The notes under the pieces are model-generated. The model was given only the letters and a program-made list of their open reading frames with translations, searched no databases and was not told the origin of the DNA. Below, one piece after another: positions 17,707 through 27,511 of a stretch of DNA of 64,000 nucleotides. Source of the DNA: JAFAHS01 sp046728175 (GTDB taxonomy: Bacteria; Desulfobacterota; Binatia; Binatales; Binataceae); NCBI GenBank assembly GCA_046728175.1, contig JBKPEA010000066.1, positions 10,331-74,330 on the forward strand, in the 5' to 3' direction. The position numbers were made by a program, and so were the translations under genes. Positions within the stretch are counted from its first letter, which is position 1. Every line of letters begins with the position of its first letter.

Positions 17707-18038
17707 GGTCACCGAATACAGGTTCCTTTTCAAAAAACGCTTCAGACGCCGCGGCCGGAGAGATTCCCGCCCTGCGGCCCCTCCGCTTCGCCAAGTCCCG
17801 GGTACGATCTGAGCGGAGTGGGTGAGGAGGTGCGCGGCGTCGCGGAATTTTCCCCGGCGAGAAATTCGCGTGAGCATCGCCCGGGGAGCTGTAGTTTCAG
17901 CATTGGCGCGAACGCCGCAAGCGCAGCATGAGTATGGCCAGGTGCGCTGGCAGGCACGAACTTTTCGAGGTATCACACGAAGCAGCGAGAATGCGCCTGC
18001 GCCAGGTCGGCTGTCTGGATTCCCAGGGGGCTCGCGTA
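17707..18038. other. Gene-free stretch upstream of the methyltransferase gene
   Basis: No frame here has both a plausible start signal and protein-like composition. An in-frame extension of the methyltransferase back to 17928 exists but reads as low-quality sequence. The stretch follows the MerR-type gene and should hold a terminator or promoter, but I see no clear hairpin with a T-run. Confidence 0.4.
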
Positions 18039-18833
18039 ATGGCGGATCGAGAATCACTGCGTCGCACATTCGATCAACGGGCCGAGCTTTATCAGAAGGC
18101 TCGACCCGATTATCCGGAGGCGTTATTCGATGAGCTGTTCGCGCTAGCCGAGCTTCGACCTCGCGCGCGAGTCCTCGAAATCGGATGCGGCACTGGACAG
18201 GCGACGCGTCCGCTTGCCCGCCGAGGATGCCACGTCGTCTGCGTCGAGCTGGGCGAACATCTCGCAGCGGTCGCGCGCCGCGAGCTAAAGAAATTTCGCG
18301 ACGTGGAGGTGATTACGGGAGCGTTCGAGGCTTTCGAGCCGCGTGCCGCACAGTTTGACCTCGTGCTCGCCGCGACCGCGTGGGGATGGGTCGATCCCGC
18401 AGTGCGCTATCAAAAGGCGGCGAGCATCGTGAGGCAGGGCGGTGCTCTCGCGATAATCGACGGCGGACACCACGTCTTCCCGCCCGGCTTCGATCCTTTC
18501 TTCAAGCAGATTCAGAAGTACTACGACTCGATCGGTGAACGTGCCGAGAGCTGGCCGGCGCCGGACGAAGTACCGGACCTCCGGAGCGAGATCGAAGAGA
18601 GCGGTCTGTTCGGCGAAGTCAGTGTAAAGCGTTACGTGTGGACGGTGGACTACACCGCCGAGAAGTACATCGACGTACTCAACACGTATTCCAGCCACAT
18701 CGCGATGACCTCGGCGCAGCGCGAGGTGATTTTCGCGGGCGTATGGAAGCTGATGGCCGCACGTCCCGACCGGCCTATCCGTAAGCACTATCTCAGTATC
18801 CTTCACGTGGCCACGCGCGTCGGCAGGCCCTAG
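18039..18833 (+). CDS. SAM-dependent methyltransferase, class I
   Basis: With the ATG at 18039 (AGGGGG 8 bases upstream) the protein has 264 residues. The SAM-binding motif I is VLEIGCGTGQATRPLA, followed by an acidic strand end (VCVELGEHL) and a motif II-like FDLVLAATAWGWVDP. The N-terminal DQRAELYQKARPDYPEALFDEL helix is typical of small-molecule methyltransferases of the UbiE/type-11 group. The substrate is unknown. A longer reading frame begins at 17928, but its first 37 residues look untranslated. Genes on either side give no hint of function. Confidence 0.85.
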   Translation: MADRESLRRTFDQRAELYQKARPDYPEALFDELFALAELRPRARVLEIGCGTGQATRPLARRGCHVVCVELGEHLAAVARRELKKFRDVEVITGAFEAFEPRAAQFDLVLAATAWGWVDPAVRYQKAASIVRQGGALAIIDGGHHVFPPGFDPFFKQIQKYYDSIGERAESWPAPDEVPDLRSEIEESGLFGEVSVKRYVWTVDYTAEKYIDVLNTYSSHIAMTSAQREVIFAGVWKLMAARPDRPIRKHYLSILHVATRVGRP

Positions 18834-18874
18834 ACCACGCTTTGCGTCCGCAGCGTTACCAGGGGTGCAACTCG

Positions 18875-20356
18875 CTACTGGGCGTTGCCAGAGGTTTGAT
18901 CATTCGCGGGCGGGGAGTTGCTCATGTTTACATCCTGATCCTTTTGTGCCGGCAGAATTGGCATGTCCAGCGTATGGATGAACCGGACGATTGCCGCCTG
19001 ATCTGAGTCGGGCAGCGCCTCGAACTGGCTCTCCGCGGGCGTCGCCTCGCCGCCGTGATTGATGATCGCAGCGAAGATAGTGTCCAGGTCGCCCCGATGT
19101 CCGTAGGGACTGGAGTTGCCGGCGTCCCACAGCTTGGCGGTCAAGAACTGATCCAGCGGAATCGCGAAGTTGCTATCGGAAGCTTGTACCGGCGAGACTG
19201 GTTCATTGCAGTAATGCGGCTTGTTGTTGTCGCAGATCACATGACGCTTCAGGTCGGTATATGCCACAACCACGTTTCCGTTGAGGCCGATCTGGTGGAG
19301 GTCGAAACAGTAGGACTGCGAAGTGTGGTTGAACGTGTTGGGCAGATTCATAGGATCAGGATCGCAGAACTTGCTCTTGTTCAGGGCAAGGCTCGGGATG
19401 TGGCAACTTGCGCATCCAATCTGATTGAACAACTCGGATCCATGCGCGACGACCCTCGGATCGAATCCGGTGGTTGAAACCTGCAGCACCGGCAGCGCAG
19501 CCTGGAATACCGTCACCGCCGTGATATCGCCGACGGTCAATTCGTCGGTGACGCCATCCTGATCGGGATCGCTACCGATGCCGAAACGCTCCTGCGCCTG
19601 CATCCCGTGATGCTGGTTCATCGCGGTCACCGTGAATTCGCGCAGTGAGCGGAACACACCCTTGCACGAGAAGGGTTTGATGATCAGATCGGGATCGACC
19701 CCTGCGACCGTGCTGCTATCAAGGCTGCCATCCGGAGGGGCCGTCAACTTGCCGAAACTGACTTGTTTACTGACCAAGGCGATGGTGACGTTGTGGCCGG
19801 ACGAGTGCGCTCGGGCGAACGCATTCTGGCTTTCACTCTGCAGGTCTGCCGTCATCTCACCTCCCAGCATCTCGATCGGCCCGGACCCAAACATGCCGAG
19901 AGTGTTCCGTTCCAGCCACCTGTTGCTGAAATCCTCATTGAGAATGATCTTGAAGACCGGATCGGCTGCTTGAGCGAGCACAAACACGTTGGCGACAAAA
20001 TCTCCGGCACCGCCGGGCTGTGGCTGATTGTGACATCCGGCGCAGGAGTTTGAGTCAGGCGCCGACACCCGGGTAAAGCGCGGACGCAGTACCGTATCGG
20101 GTGTGCGCGGCGCCCGGTGCCGGTTGTACCGTTCCGCGCCATCGCAGGCGTTGAAATCGGTAACAAAGATCCGCTGCTCGGTGTCGAAGATCTGACCCAC
20201 GGACATCTTCAGGACTGAAGCTTGCTCAAAATGCACAGGCATCGCGGGCGTGTCATTGAACCCCGGCGGGCACGACCGTGTTTGCGCATAAACGGAAACC
20301 GCCCACCGTGAGAGGATTACCAGACAGACGCCGAGCAACCTCCCTAAGGTACGCAT
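18875..20356 (-). CDS. Secreted di-haem oxidoreductase / cytochrome c peroxidase-like protein
   Basis: With the ATG at 20356 (GGGGGAA upstream) the protein has 493 residues and a signal peptide, MRTLGRLLGVCLVILSRWAV, cleaved near VYAQ. Two CxxCH haem-c motifs are visible: CAGCH in the N-terminal third and CASCH in the middle. A DAGNSSPYGHRGDLDTI stretch and a C-terminal IVRFIHTLDMP helix match di-haem peroxidase relatives (DUF1111-like). It should work in the periplasm, as a peroxidase or another redox enzyme. Several extra Cys residues lie between the haem motifs. It is isolated from other respiratory genes. Confidence 0.82.
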   Translation of the reverse strand: MRTLGRLLGVCLVILSRWAVSVYAQTRSCPPGFNDTPAMPVHFEQASVLKMSVGQIFDTEQRIFVTDFNACDGAERYNRHRAPRTPDTVLRPRFTRVSAPDSNSCAGCHNQPQPGGAGDFVANVFVLAQAADPVFKIILNEDFSNRWLERNTLGMFGSGPIEMLGGEMTADLQSESQNAFARAHSSGHNVTIALVSKQVSFGKLTAPPDGSLDSSTVAGVDPDLIIKPFSCKGVFRSLREFTVTAMNQHHGMQAQERFGIGSDPDQDGVTDELTVGDITAVTVFQAALPVLQVSTTGFDPRVVAHGSELFNQIGCASCHIPSLALNKSKFCDPDPMNLPNTFNHTSQSYCFDLHQIGLNGNVVVAYTDLKRHVICDNNKPHYCNEPVSPVQASDSNFAIPLDQFLTAKLWDAGNSSPYGHRGDLDTIFAAIINHGGEATPAESQFEALPDSDQAAIVRFIHTLDMPILPAQKDQDVNMSNSPPANDQTSGNAQ

Positions 20357-20538
20357 CAGTTCCCCCGTCTGCGCTTGGAACCTCGACACAGCGATATCAG
20401 GCGACATCAGGCGGATCGACTAAAAAGATGATTTCGCCAATTCTCCAGCGATATTGGCGATAGGAGGCGAATGACCACCCGCAGCCACGCCTGGGGTCCG
20501 GGAACCCGCAGGAAAGGACTAACCGCCGCGCTTCAGAG

Positions 20539-22173
20539 TTAAGGGTGGCATTCGCAAACGTTACGCAGCCAGAGCCTCTTCTGTAACCGCGCTCCGCGCG
20601 CTGGTGCGTCCTGACTGGTCAAAGGCGCCTCCAGCGCCCAGACCGTGTAGTGCTGCGTGTGAAGGATTGGCCGATAGCCACTATTTGCGAGCAGCTCCGG
20701 TTGAACCAACACCAGCGGCAACAGCTGAATCGGAGAGTCAGAGATAACTACCTTCACGCGACGCTTGGCGACGGCGTCGTTGATCGGATCGGTCCAGAAG
20801 TGCGCGGTGTCACTTATAAGGGAGAAGAAATTGGCTGTGCCTAATCGCTGGCGCGCTGTCCGAAAGCCGTAACCCTCGTACACAGCCTTTGCTTCGCGAT
20901 ACGCTCCGTACAGTTCTGGATAGCGAATCAACTGGGGCCGGTTTGCCTCGAAGCAAATGAACGACGGCGCGATCACCTCGTCATCGGGAGCCGTTGCCCG
21001 CTGCACGGTCGCGGCAATTCGCGAGATTTCCTCGCGCGGCACGAACCCGAAACCGTACACGCTGTTGCGCAGCCAGTTCTCGTTCATCAGGGGCGTGAGT
21101 ATCAGCAGACAAACCAGGGTAAACAGGCCACCACCGAGTGCCCAGAGCCAGTCCGACCGCGGCGCCCGCTCGGCGGTAATGAGATTGCCGATGGCGCGAT
21201 AAAGAGCGACCAGGCCGAAGCCGGCGACGATCGCGATAAAAGGTAACCCCTCCAGGTAGTTATGGCCCCAGGCGGTCGGGCTGAGCAGGCCAAAGAAGAA
21301 GAACTGCGCCGCCGCCAGAGCCAGCACCAGACCGGCGGCGCCCTTCGCCAGCCTTGCGGAGAACAAGCGAATCACTCCAAGAACAAACAGCGGCGCCAGG
21401 ACGTCAAGGATAAGGGTCGGGTAGAGCACTACCGCAGTCCTCGCGTCGCGGCCCTTCATGAAGTGGAAGACGAAGGTCTGAAAGACGAACTCAAATCCGT
21501 AACGCCAGTAGCAGAAGGCGGACAGCAGCGCGATCGCAGCCACGACCGCGGCACCGATCGCGATTGCGTTGCCCATCCGCCGCCGCACTATGCCGAGATA
21601 GCCGATGAGAACGATGACTGACACCACAGCCGTCAACTTAATCGCACATGCGAGCGCGAGTAGCCCCGCGATCGCTATCGTGCCGCGGCGGGCAGGAAGC
21701 GAGGAGTCCTCGTCGGCCGCCAGTATGGTTGCTCCCAGCACCAGCGGTGCCACGAAGCATTCCCGTTCGTAGACGTGGTAGCGAAAGACGAGCGCGGCGA
21801 AACCATATAGAATCGCCGAGGCGAGGGCGATCGGCCGATCTGCTGTGCGGCGCGCCAGCCCAAACACGAGCAGGCTGGTCGCGAAGATCGCGGCTTCGTT
21901 CAAGAACCCGAGTGAAACCAGGCTCGCGCCGAATAACTTGATATAGACCGCGGCGATCCACTCAAGAACCGGAAAGTGCACGTGGAGAAAATCCAGATAG
22001 GGACGCATCCCAACCGAAACCAGGTACGCGTTTTCAAGATAGAAGTCGTCCTCGATCCATATTTCCGGATAGAAGAACCGCGCCAGCCGCGGGACCACAA
22101 GCACGATGGCCATCCCCACGCCGATTCCGGTCGCTTGCCGAGTGACGGCCCGGCGCGATGACGAACGGCTCAC
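20539..22173 (-). CDS. GT-C type membrane glycosyltransferase (PMT/GT39-like)
   Basis: A 544-residue integral membrane protein with about 10-12 predicted membrane helices and a soluble C-terminal region of about 150 residues. The first periplasmic loop carries the acidic motif EDDFYLENAYL, followed by a RPYLDFLHVHFPVLEW segment, matching the Asp-containing loop 1 of GT-C enzymes that use polyprenyl-phosphate sugars. It likely transfers sugars in the periplasm to lipid or protein. Its start region overlaps that of the divergent gene by 16 bases if the first ATGs are used; an in-frame ATG near 22113 would remove the overlap. Confidence 0.75.
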   Translation of the reverse strand: MSRSSSRRAVTRQATGIGVGMAIVLVVPRLARFFYPEIWIEDDFYLENAYLVSVGMRPYLDFLHVHFPVLEWIAAVYIKLFGASLVSLGFLNEAAIFATSLLVFGLARRTADRPIALASAILYGFAALVFRYHVYERECFVAPLVLGATILAADEDSSLPARRGTIAIAGLLALACAIKLTAVVSVIVLIGYLGIVRRRMGNAIAIGAAVVAAIALLSAFCYWRYGFEFVFQTFVFHFMKGRDARTAVVLYPTLILDVLAPLFVLGVIRLFSARLAKGAAGLVLALAAAQFFFFGLLSPTAWGHNYLEGLPFIAIVAGFGLVALYRAIGNLITAERAPRSDWLWALGGGLFTLVCLLILTPLMNENWLRNSVYGFGFVPREEISRIAATVQRATAPDDEVIAPSFICFEANRPQLIRYPELYGAYREAKAVYEGYGFRTARQRLGTANFFSLISDTAHFWTDPINDAVAKRRVKVVISDSPIQLLPLVLVQPELLANSGYRPILHTQHYTVWALEAPLTSQDAPARGARLQKRLWLRNVCECHP

Positions 22174-23939
22174 CGAAGCGAACCTCGCAGAAATCCACGG
22201 CCGTCGTCGCAGCGCCGGAGTGCGGCGTGCGCGATGTCCTCACACTTGCAACCTTGCTGGCTCTCGCCCTGCTGATGATGATCCGGCTGGGATCGCGCCG
22301 CGGGGCCGAACTGATGCCGTGGCCTGACGGTCTCGAATACGCCGCGCAGGCGGTGAATCTCGCTCAAGGTCGGGGAGCGGTTCTGCATTTCGGCGGCTAT
22401 TCTTACCCATCGCGCTACCCCCAAGGCTATCCGCTGATTCTTGCCGCGGCCTTGCCGATAATCGGACACGACGTGGCGCGGCTCTATGGGGTCACAATCG
22501 CGATCGGGCTTTGCGCAATCGTGGCGATATACCTGCTCGCACTCAAGTTGTTGGACAGGCCGAGCGCGACTCTGGCCGCGGTTCTGCTCGCGCTCTGTCC
22601 CGTGTTCGTTACCTATTCAACGCTGGTTCTCAGCGACGTGCCGACGATGACCGTTACGATCCTCGCAGCGTGGGCACTCGCGCGTGCTACCGATGAGGAA
22701 GGCCGTCCCGAGCGCCAGGCCGCACTCTACGCGACGTGGATCATCCTGGGTTTCTTCGCGGGTTTCTCCGCGATCATGCGGCCGACTAACGCGACGATCG
22801 TGGGAGCAGTCGCGCTTGCATTGATCGCAGTTCCGCCCCAGGGCGTTGGTATTCGCGACATGGCGGCCGCCGCCACGGGCTTTTTCGTCGCGCTTGCGGT
22901 TATGCCCCTTCTGCAGCTCCATTCAAATGCAATTAATCTCGGTGGCGCGCTAAGCAGTGGCTACGGATGGTGGGTGCCGGAGGTCTACTCGCAATCTGGT
23001 CGGCAGTTCAACGTGTCGCATCTCTTCGGACCGACTCTACCGCGAAATCCGCACGGCAATGTGCCGGTTTATGTGACGGCGCTGCTGGGTTTGGATGGCA
23101 TGCTGGGTGACCAGGGCGATCCCAGGTATTTCCTCTACCCATTCCCCGCGGCCGCGTTTGCGCTGGTTGGAATTTCCGCGGTCCTGCAGGAGCGCGACCA
23201 TCGGACCACGCGGCGCCTGGTGTACTTCGGGCTGGCGCTACTCGGGCTGCTGTTTGCGGTCTACATTTTCGATTTGTTCACGGAAACCGCTTATTTGCTC
23301 CCTGGGGTGTTCATCGTATTCATCATGGCAGGCTATGGAACGGTCGTGTCCAATCGATGGATGCGCGCTGCATTCAGCGCGCGCGAGAGAAGCGCGCCAC
23401 GGCTGGCCGCGGCACTGGGCGTGGTCATACTCGATCTTCTGCTGTTGATTGCGCTTGCAACGGAGCTTTCGGTTCGACTGTCAGCCGAACCGCAGCACTC
23501 ACCAACCGTTGAATCCCTGCTACAAATCGAATCGAAAGCACCGCCCAGGGCCACCATCGTCAGCAATGTCTCGCTTCAGCTTCTGGAGTTGTACGTGTCG
23601 GGCGCCTCGCGAAACCTCGTCGCCCTGAATTCGCATGACCCCGGGGAAAGCTTCACCGACTACCACCTCAATCGACTGTTTGCGAAGCGTGCTCTGGGAT
23701 GGGGCGGGCCGATACCTCCGGTACTCTTTGCCGATGATGCGATGGCGACCGCTGTGGTGAACGGGCTCGATGCTGATGCGCGTAGCGCCGATGGCGCATA
23801 CCTCCTTCTCGGCGCGCCGGAATCACCAGATTACGCGACGGTCCTGCGCGATGAGGTGGACAAGCTGGCGACAGCGTTCAGCCTGCAGCCCCTGATGCAA
23901 AATCGCACCGTGGGTTTTTTCAAATTGGTTCCCCGCTAG
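22158..23939 (+). CDS. GT-C type membrane glycosyltransferase (PMT/GT39-like)
   Basis: A 593-residue membrane protein with about 11 predicted helices. After the first helix it has the loop MPWPDGLEYAAQAVNLAQG, with an acidic residue in the position of the catalytic Asp of GT-C enzymes, followed by the YPSRYPQGYPLI motif common in this group. The C-terminal 150 residues are soluble and probably periplasmic. It is divergent from a second GT-C gene of the same general type, and the two may act on the same envelope glycan. Residues 1-27 are polar and may not all be translated. Confidence 0.75.
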   Translation: MTNGSPKRTSQKSTAVVAAPECGVRDVLTLATLLALALLMMIRLGSRRGAELMPWPDGLEYAAQAVNLAQGRGAVLHFGGYSYPSRYPQGYPLILAAALPIIGHDVARLYGVTIAIGLCAIVAIYLLALKLLDRPSATLAAVLLALCPVFVTYSTLVLSDVPTMTVTILAAWALARATDEEGRPERQAALYATWIILGFFAGFSAIMRPTNATIVGAVALALIAVPPQGVGIRDMAAAATGFFVALAVMPLLQLHSNAINLGGALSSGYGWWVPEVYSQSGRQFNVSHLFGPTLPRNPHGNVPVYVTALLGLDGMLGDQGDPRYFLYPFPAAAFALVGISAVLQERDHRTTRRLVYFGLALLGLLFAVYIFDLFTETAYLLPGVFIVFIMAGYGTVVSNRWMRAAFSARERSAPRLAAALGVVILDLLLLIALATELSVRLSAEPQHSPTVESLLQIESKAPPRATIVSNVSLQLLELYVSGASRNLVALNSHDPGESFTDYHLNRLFAKRALGWGGPIPPVLFADDAMATAVVNGLDADARSADGAYLLLGAPESPDYATVLRDEVDKLATAFSLQPLMQNRTVGFFKLVPR

Positions 23940-24182
23940 CTTCGGTATTCCCCCGTTACCGTTACCCAGTGCGCCGAAGGTTAAGTTTAGGGTGCAACCT
24001 CTGCCGGTTTCCGGGGTGGCGCGCCGCAGCGGTGGAGGGACGATTCGGCGCGGAGTACCATCTCGACCGCCGCGGAGCAGCAAAAACCAATCGGCGGATC
24101 AGCGACAGGCCGGCAATTCCGCCCCCGCCCGCCCCACGGTCACGATCTCGCGCGGCGGCAAAAAGAATTTGCTCCGCCACCG

Positions 24183-24812
24183 TTATTCTCGCAGCCGCGC
24201 GGCGGCGTACCGCAGCTCATTGACGAACCGTTTCATTTCCTCATCGCGCGTCGTTTCATCCGGTGCGCGCAGGATCGAGGACGGATGCACGGTCACCGTA
24301 ACCAGGGGCGCATATGGACTTTCGATCAGTTCGCCGCGGTGCCGGGTTACACGGAAGCCCGGACCCAGAAGCGAGTGCGCAGCGGTTGCACCCATCAGCA
24401 CAATCAGCTTTGGCTGGATAAGGCGGATTTCGGCTTCCAGCCATGGGCGGCACGCGGCGATCTGGCTGGCCTTTGGCTTCTTGTGAATGCGGATCTTGCC
24501 GCGCGGCTCCCAGTTGAAGTGCTTTACCGCGTTGGTGATATATACGTCGGCGCGAGCGATGCCCGCCTCGGCGAGAGCCTTATCGAGCAGCGCGCCGGCG
24601 GGTCCGACAAACGGCTTGCCCGCACGGTCTTCCTTGTCGCCAGGTTGCTCGCCGACCAGCATCACCTCCGCCTTTCGCGCCCCCTCTCCGAGGACCGCTT
24701 GAGTCGCATGGCGCCACAACTCGCAGGCGCGACACTGCTGCGCCGAGTGATGGAGCACACTCAGCGTCGGGTGCGGCGGTATGGGCGGCGCAGGAGGCGA
24801 CTTTCTGGCCAT
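24183..24812 (-). CDS. udgX: UdgX-type uracil-DNA glycosylase (family 4 relative)
   Basis: A 209-residue DNA-repair protein. Motif A is GEQPGDKED (54-62), the form that separates UdgX from classical family 4 enzymes. The UdgX-specific loop KIRIHKKP is present with H110 in the place of His109 of the Mycobacterium smegmatis protein, the residue that forms a covalent bond with the abasic sugar after uracil removal. The Fe-S ligands C27, C30 and C121 are visible. The motif 3 stretch is VTVHPSSILR. Known UdgX proteins remain tightly attached to uracil-containing DNA. It is a single gene with no repair neighbours and is divergent from the acyl-CoA dehydrogenase gene. Confidence 0.9.
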   Translation of the reverse strand: MARKSPPAPPIPPHPTLSVLHHSAQQCRACELWRHATQAVLGEGARKAEVMLVGEQPGDKEDRAGKPFVGPAGALLDKALAEAGIARADVYITNAVKHFNWEPRGKIRIHKKPKASQIAACRPWLEAEIRLIQPKLIVLMGATAAHSLLGPGFRVTRHRGELIESPYAPLVTVTVHPSSILRAPDETTRDEEMKRFVNELRYAAARLRE

Positions 24813-24955
24813 GAGTTAAGTATGGAACAGGAGCGCCGCGGCCGCCCAATTTTTTTCTGGCTCGATCCGAGGCGGTTTACGCGGAGGGGCCTCTCGTCCT
24901 ATCCATAGAATCGGGCGGGAGCTTCTTCGTGCTGCTGCCCCAACAGGAGCCCCAA

Positions 24956-26113
24956 ATGAGACGCGAAATATTCACCGCAGAACATGACATGTTCCGGGAG
25001 CAGGTGCGGCGGTTTGTCGATAACGAGATCGAGCCAAAAGTCGTCGAATGGAATCGCAACGGCATCAGTGATCGGGAAAGCTGGCGCAAAATGGGTGCGG
25101 CTGGCTTTCTGGGAGCAAACGCCGAAGAGGAATACGGCGGCGGCGGGGTGGACTTTCTCTATGACGCAATCGTGATGGAGGAGCTCGCGCGGGTGCGCGC
25201 CCACGGCCTCATGATGGGGCTGCATTCGGACATCTGCATGCCCTACCTCAGCACGTACGGCAGCGAAGAGCAGAAGCGGCGCTACCTGCCCGGGGCGATC
25301 TCGGGTGAGACGATCCTCGCAATCGCCATGACCGAGCCCAGCACCGGTTCGGACCTGGCGGCGGTTCGCACCACTGCCAAGCGCGAGGGTGATCACTATG
25401 TGATCAACGGCTCGAAGATTTTTATTTCGAACGGGCAGCTCGCCGACCTGGTTATCGTGGTGACCAAGACCGATCCGAATGCGAAGCCTGCGCATCGTGG
25501 TATCAGCCTGATCCTTGTCGATGGTAATGCGCCGGGCTTCGTGCGCGGACGCAAGCTCGACAAACTTGGCTTCAAGGGCCAGGACACCAGCGAGTTGTTC
25601 TTCGAGGACTGCCGCGTTCCCGTCACCAACCTGCTTGGCACGGAGGGGCAGGGATTCAAGATGCTGATGGAGAAGCTCCAGCAGGAACGGCTGGTCTGCG
25701 CGGTAGGCGCCATCGAGAGCGCCAGGCGCTGCCTCGAAGACACCATCGCGTACACCAAGCAGCGCCGCGCATTCGGGCAGGCGATCTCGTCCTTCCAGAA
25801 CACTCAGTTCAAGATCGCCGAGATGGCTACCGAGATCGAAGTGGGACGCGCTTTTGTCGATCGCCTGATGGCCGCGCACGTTCGCCACGAAGACCTGGTG
25901 ACCGAAGTAAGCATGGCGAAATGGTGGACGACGGAACTGCTCAAGAAGGTTTCCAGCCAGTGCCTGCAACTCTTTGGTGGCTACGGCTTCATGATGGAGT
26001 ATCCCGTCGCGACCGACTACGCGGACGCCGCCGTGCAGGCTATCTATGCGGGTACCAACGAGATCATGAAGGTGATCATCGCGCGCAGAATGGAACTGGA
26101 TGTCCGGGACTGA
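24956..26113 (+). CDS. Acyl-CoA dehydrogenase, long-chain (LCAD) type active site
   Basis: With the ATG at 24956 (CAGGAG upstream) the protein has 385 residues. It is an FAD flavoprotein that makes trans-2-enoyl-CoA. The signature AMTEPSTGSDLAA and the RRAFGQAIS and LFGGYGFMMEY segments are present. The catalytic base of the medium-chain type (Glu376 in IYEGT) is replaced by A365 in IYAGTNEIMK. Instead E244 in QQERL occupies the helix-G position used by long-chain and isovaleryl-CoA dehydrogenases, and the 121-residue spacing fits. It is convergent with the P450 gene and lies near thiolase genes, consistent with fatty-acid or sterol-like side-chain breakdown. Confidence 0.93.
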   Translation: MRREIFTAEHDMFREQVRRFVDNEIEPKVVEWNRNGISDRESWRKMGAAGFLGANAEEEYGGGGVDFLYDAIVMEELARVRAHGLMMGLHSDICMPYLSTYGSEEQKRRYLPGAISGETILAIAMTEPSTGSDLAAVRTTAKREGDHYVINGSKIFISNGQLADLVIVVTKTDPNAKPAHRGISLILVDGNAPGFVRGRKLDKLGFKGQDTSELFFEDCRVPVTNLLGTEGQGFKMLMEKLQQERLVCAVGAIESARRCLEDTIAYTKQRRAFGQAISSFQNTQFKIAEMATEIEVGRAFVDRLMAAHVRHEDLVTEVSMAKWWTTELLKKVSSQCLQLFGGYGFMMEYPVATDYADAAVQAIYAGTNEIMKVIIARRMELDVRD

Positions 26114-26155
26114 ACCGTGAGCATCGACCGCCCACCCTCAGCAAGGACATCGAGC

Positions 26156-27511
26156 TTAAAGCCCGTGGCCGGTGCGACGGCTGGCTACCACGACCGGCAA
26201 TCCGCGCGAAGGGGCGAACGCGATGCTGCGGCGTTCGAGTCGGGCGGTGTAACCGGGGGCAGGTTTCAGTTCGACGCGTGAGAGGATTTGGGCCAGAACG
26301 ATTTTCATCTGATAGGTCGCGAAAGCCGCGCCGATACATCTGCGCGTCCCACCGCCGAACGGGAAGAATGCGTACGGGTCGACTCGGCTGCCGAAAAACC
26401 GCTCGGGGTTGAACTTCAGGGCGTCCTCCCACAGGTCACTGCGGCGATGGGTAAGGTAGATGCATGGTGCGACCACCACCGCGGCCGGAAGTTCGCGGCC
26501 CGCGATAGTGACGGGAGCCTGCAGTTCGCGTCCCGCGTTGGGAATCACCGGGTCCAGACGCATGGTTTCGTTGATGACCGCTTCCAGATAGCGAAGCTTG
26601 TTTACGTGCTCTGCACGGGTTGGTTCTGCACCGGTCATCGATCGGACCTCGGTCCGCGCGCGCTCGGCGACCTCGGGGTTGGCCAGCAGGCGATTGATAA
26701 CCCACGACAATGATGCGGCGGTGGTTTCGTGCCCGGCAAGCAACACGGTTAACATTTCGTCGCGCAAGGTCTCCTGGTCGAGCAGCGCACCATTCTCGTC
26801 ACGCGCCACCAGCAGCATTGAGAGAACATCGCCGCGCGGCTCAGTGCCCGCCTCGCGCCGCTCGCGAATAGCTGCGAACAACAGTTGCGAAAATTCACGA
26901 TGCAACCTGACGGCACGACCCCACGGGCTCCACGGGCCGAGATCGATCTGCAGGGCAGGGAGAGCGAACAGCGTGCCAAAACGGCTGGCATACAAGGTGA
27001 AAAGCTTCGAGAGCGTCTCGCGGATGAGTGTGGCAGCTGGGCCGTCCTGCAATCCGAACACGGTGCGCATGATCACCTCAAAGGTGATCGCGCGCATCGC
27101 GCGATGAAGCGGGAATGGTTGCTCGATTGGCCATCGATCGATCTCGGCGTCGGCAATGGATCGCATCGTATCGGCGTACGCCTGCATCCGCTCGCCATGA
27201 AAGGCGGGCAGGATTAACCGCCGGTCGTGCAGATGTGCCGGCCCATCCAGAAACAGCAGTGATCGCTCGCCCATGAACGCGCCCAGCGGGCGGTTAGCTT
27301 TTCCGGCCCAAAAGATTGCGGGGTCGCCCTGGAAAATTTCTCGAATCGCCACGGGGTCACTGGTGAATACGAAGGGCGCAACTCCGGGCACGCGCAGCGT
27401 GAACCAATCGCCATAGCGGCGCGCACAATCATCGAGGAAGCTAAAGGGATTGCGGACAAAATTGAGGGCCGCGAAAAAGCCCGGCCCCGGCGGCAACTGC
27501 GACGGCTTCAA
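26156..27511 (-). CDS. Cytochrome P450
   Basis: A 451-residue soluble-type P450 monooxygenase. The haem-binding loop is FGGGTRRCIG with the Cys thiolate ligand, the I-helix oxygen-activation motif is AGHETTAAS, and the K-helix ExxR is in INETMRLDP. The PERF-like motif is NPERF. The N-terminus has no membrane anchor, and no ferredoxin or reductase gene adjoins, so redox partners must come from elsewhere. The bacterial class resembles CYP110/CYP102-like fatty-acid hydroxylases in overall motifs, but that is only suggestive. Acyl-CoA genes on both sides suggest a lipid-like substrate. Confidence 0.93.
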   Translation of the reverse strand: MKPSQLPPGPGFFAALNFVRNPFSFLDDCARRYGDWFTLRVPGVAPFVFTSDPVAIREIFQGDPAIFWAGKANRPLGAFMGERSLLFLDGPAHLHDRRLILPAFHGERMQAYADTMRSIADAEIDRWPIEQPFPLHRAMRAITFEVIMRTVFGLQDGPAATLIRETLSKLFTLYASRFGTLFALPALQIDLGPWSPWGRAVRLHREFSQLLFAAIRERREAGTEPRGDVLSMLLVARDENGALLDQETLRDEMLTVLLAGHETTAASLSWVINRLLANPEVAERARTEVRSMTGAEPTRAEHVNKLRYLEAVINETMRLDPVIPNAGRELQAPVTIAGRELPAAVVVAPCIYLTHRRSDLWEDALKFNPERFFGSRVDPYAFFPFGGGTRRCIGAAFATYQMKIVLAQILSRVELKPAPGYTARLERRSIAFAPSRGLPVVVASRRTGHGL

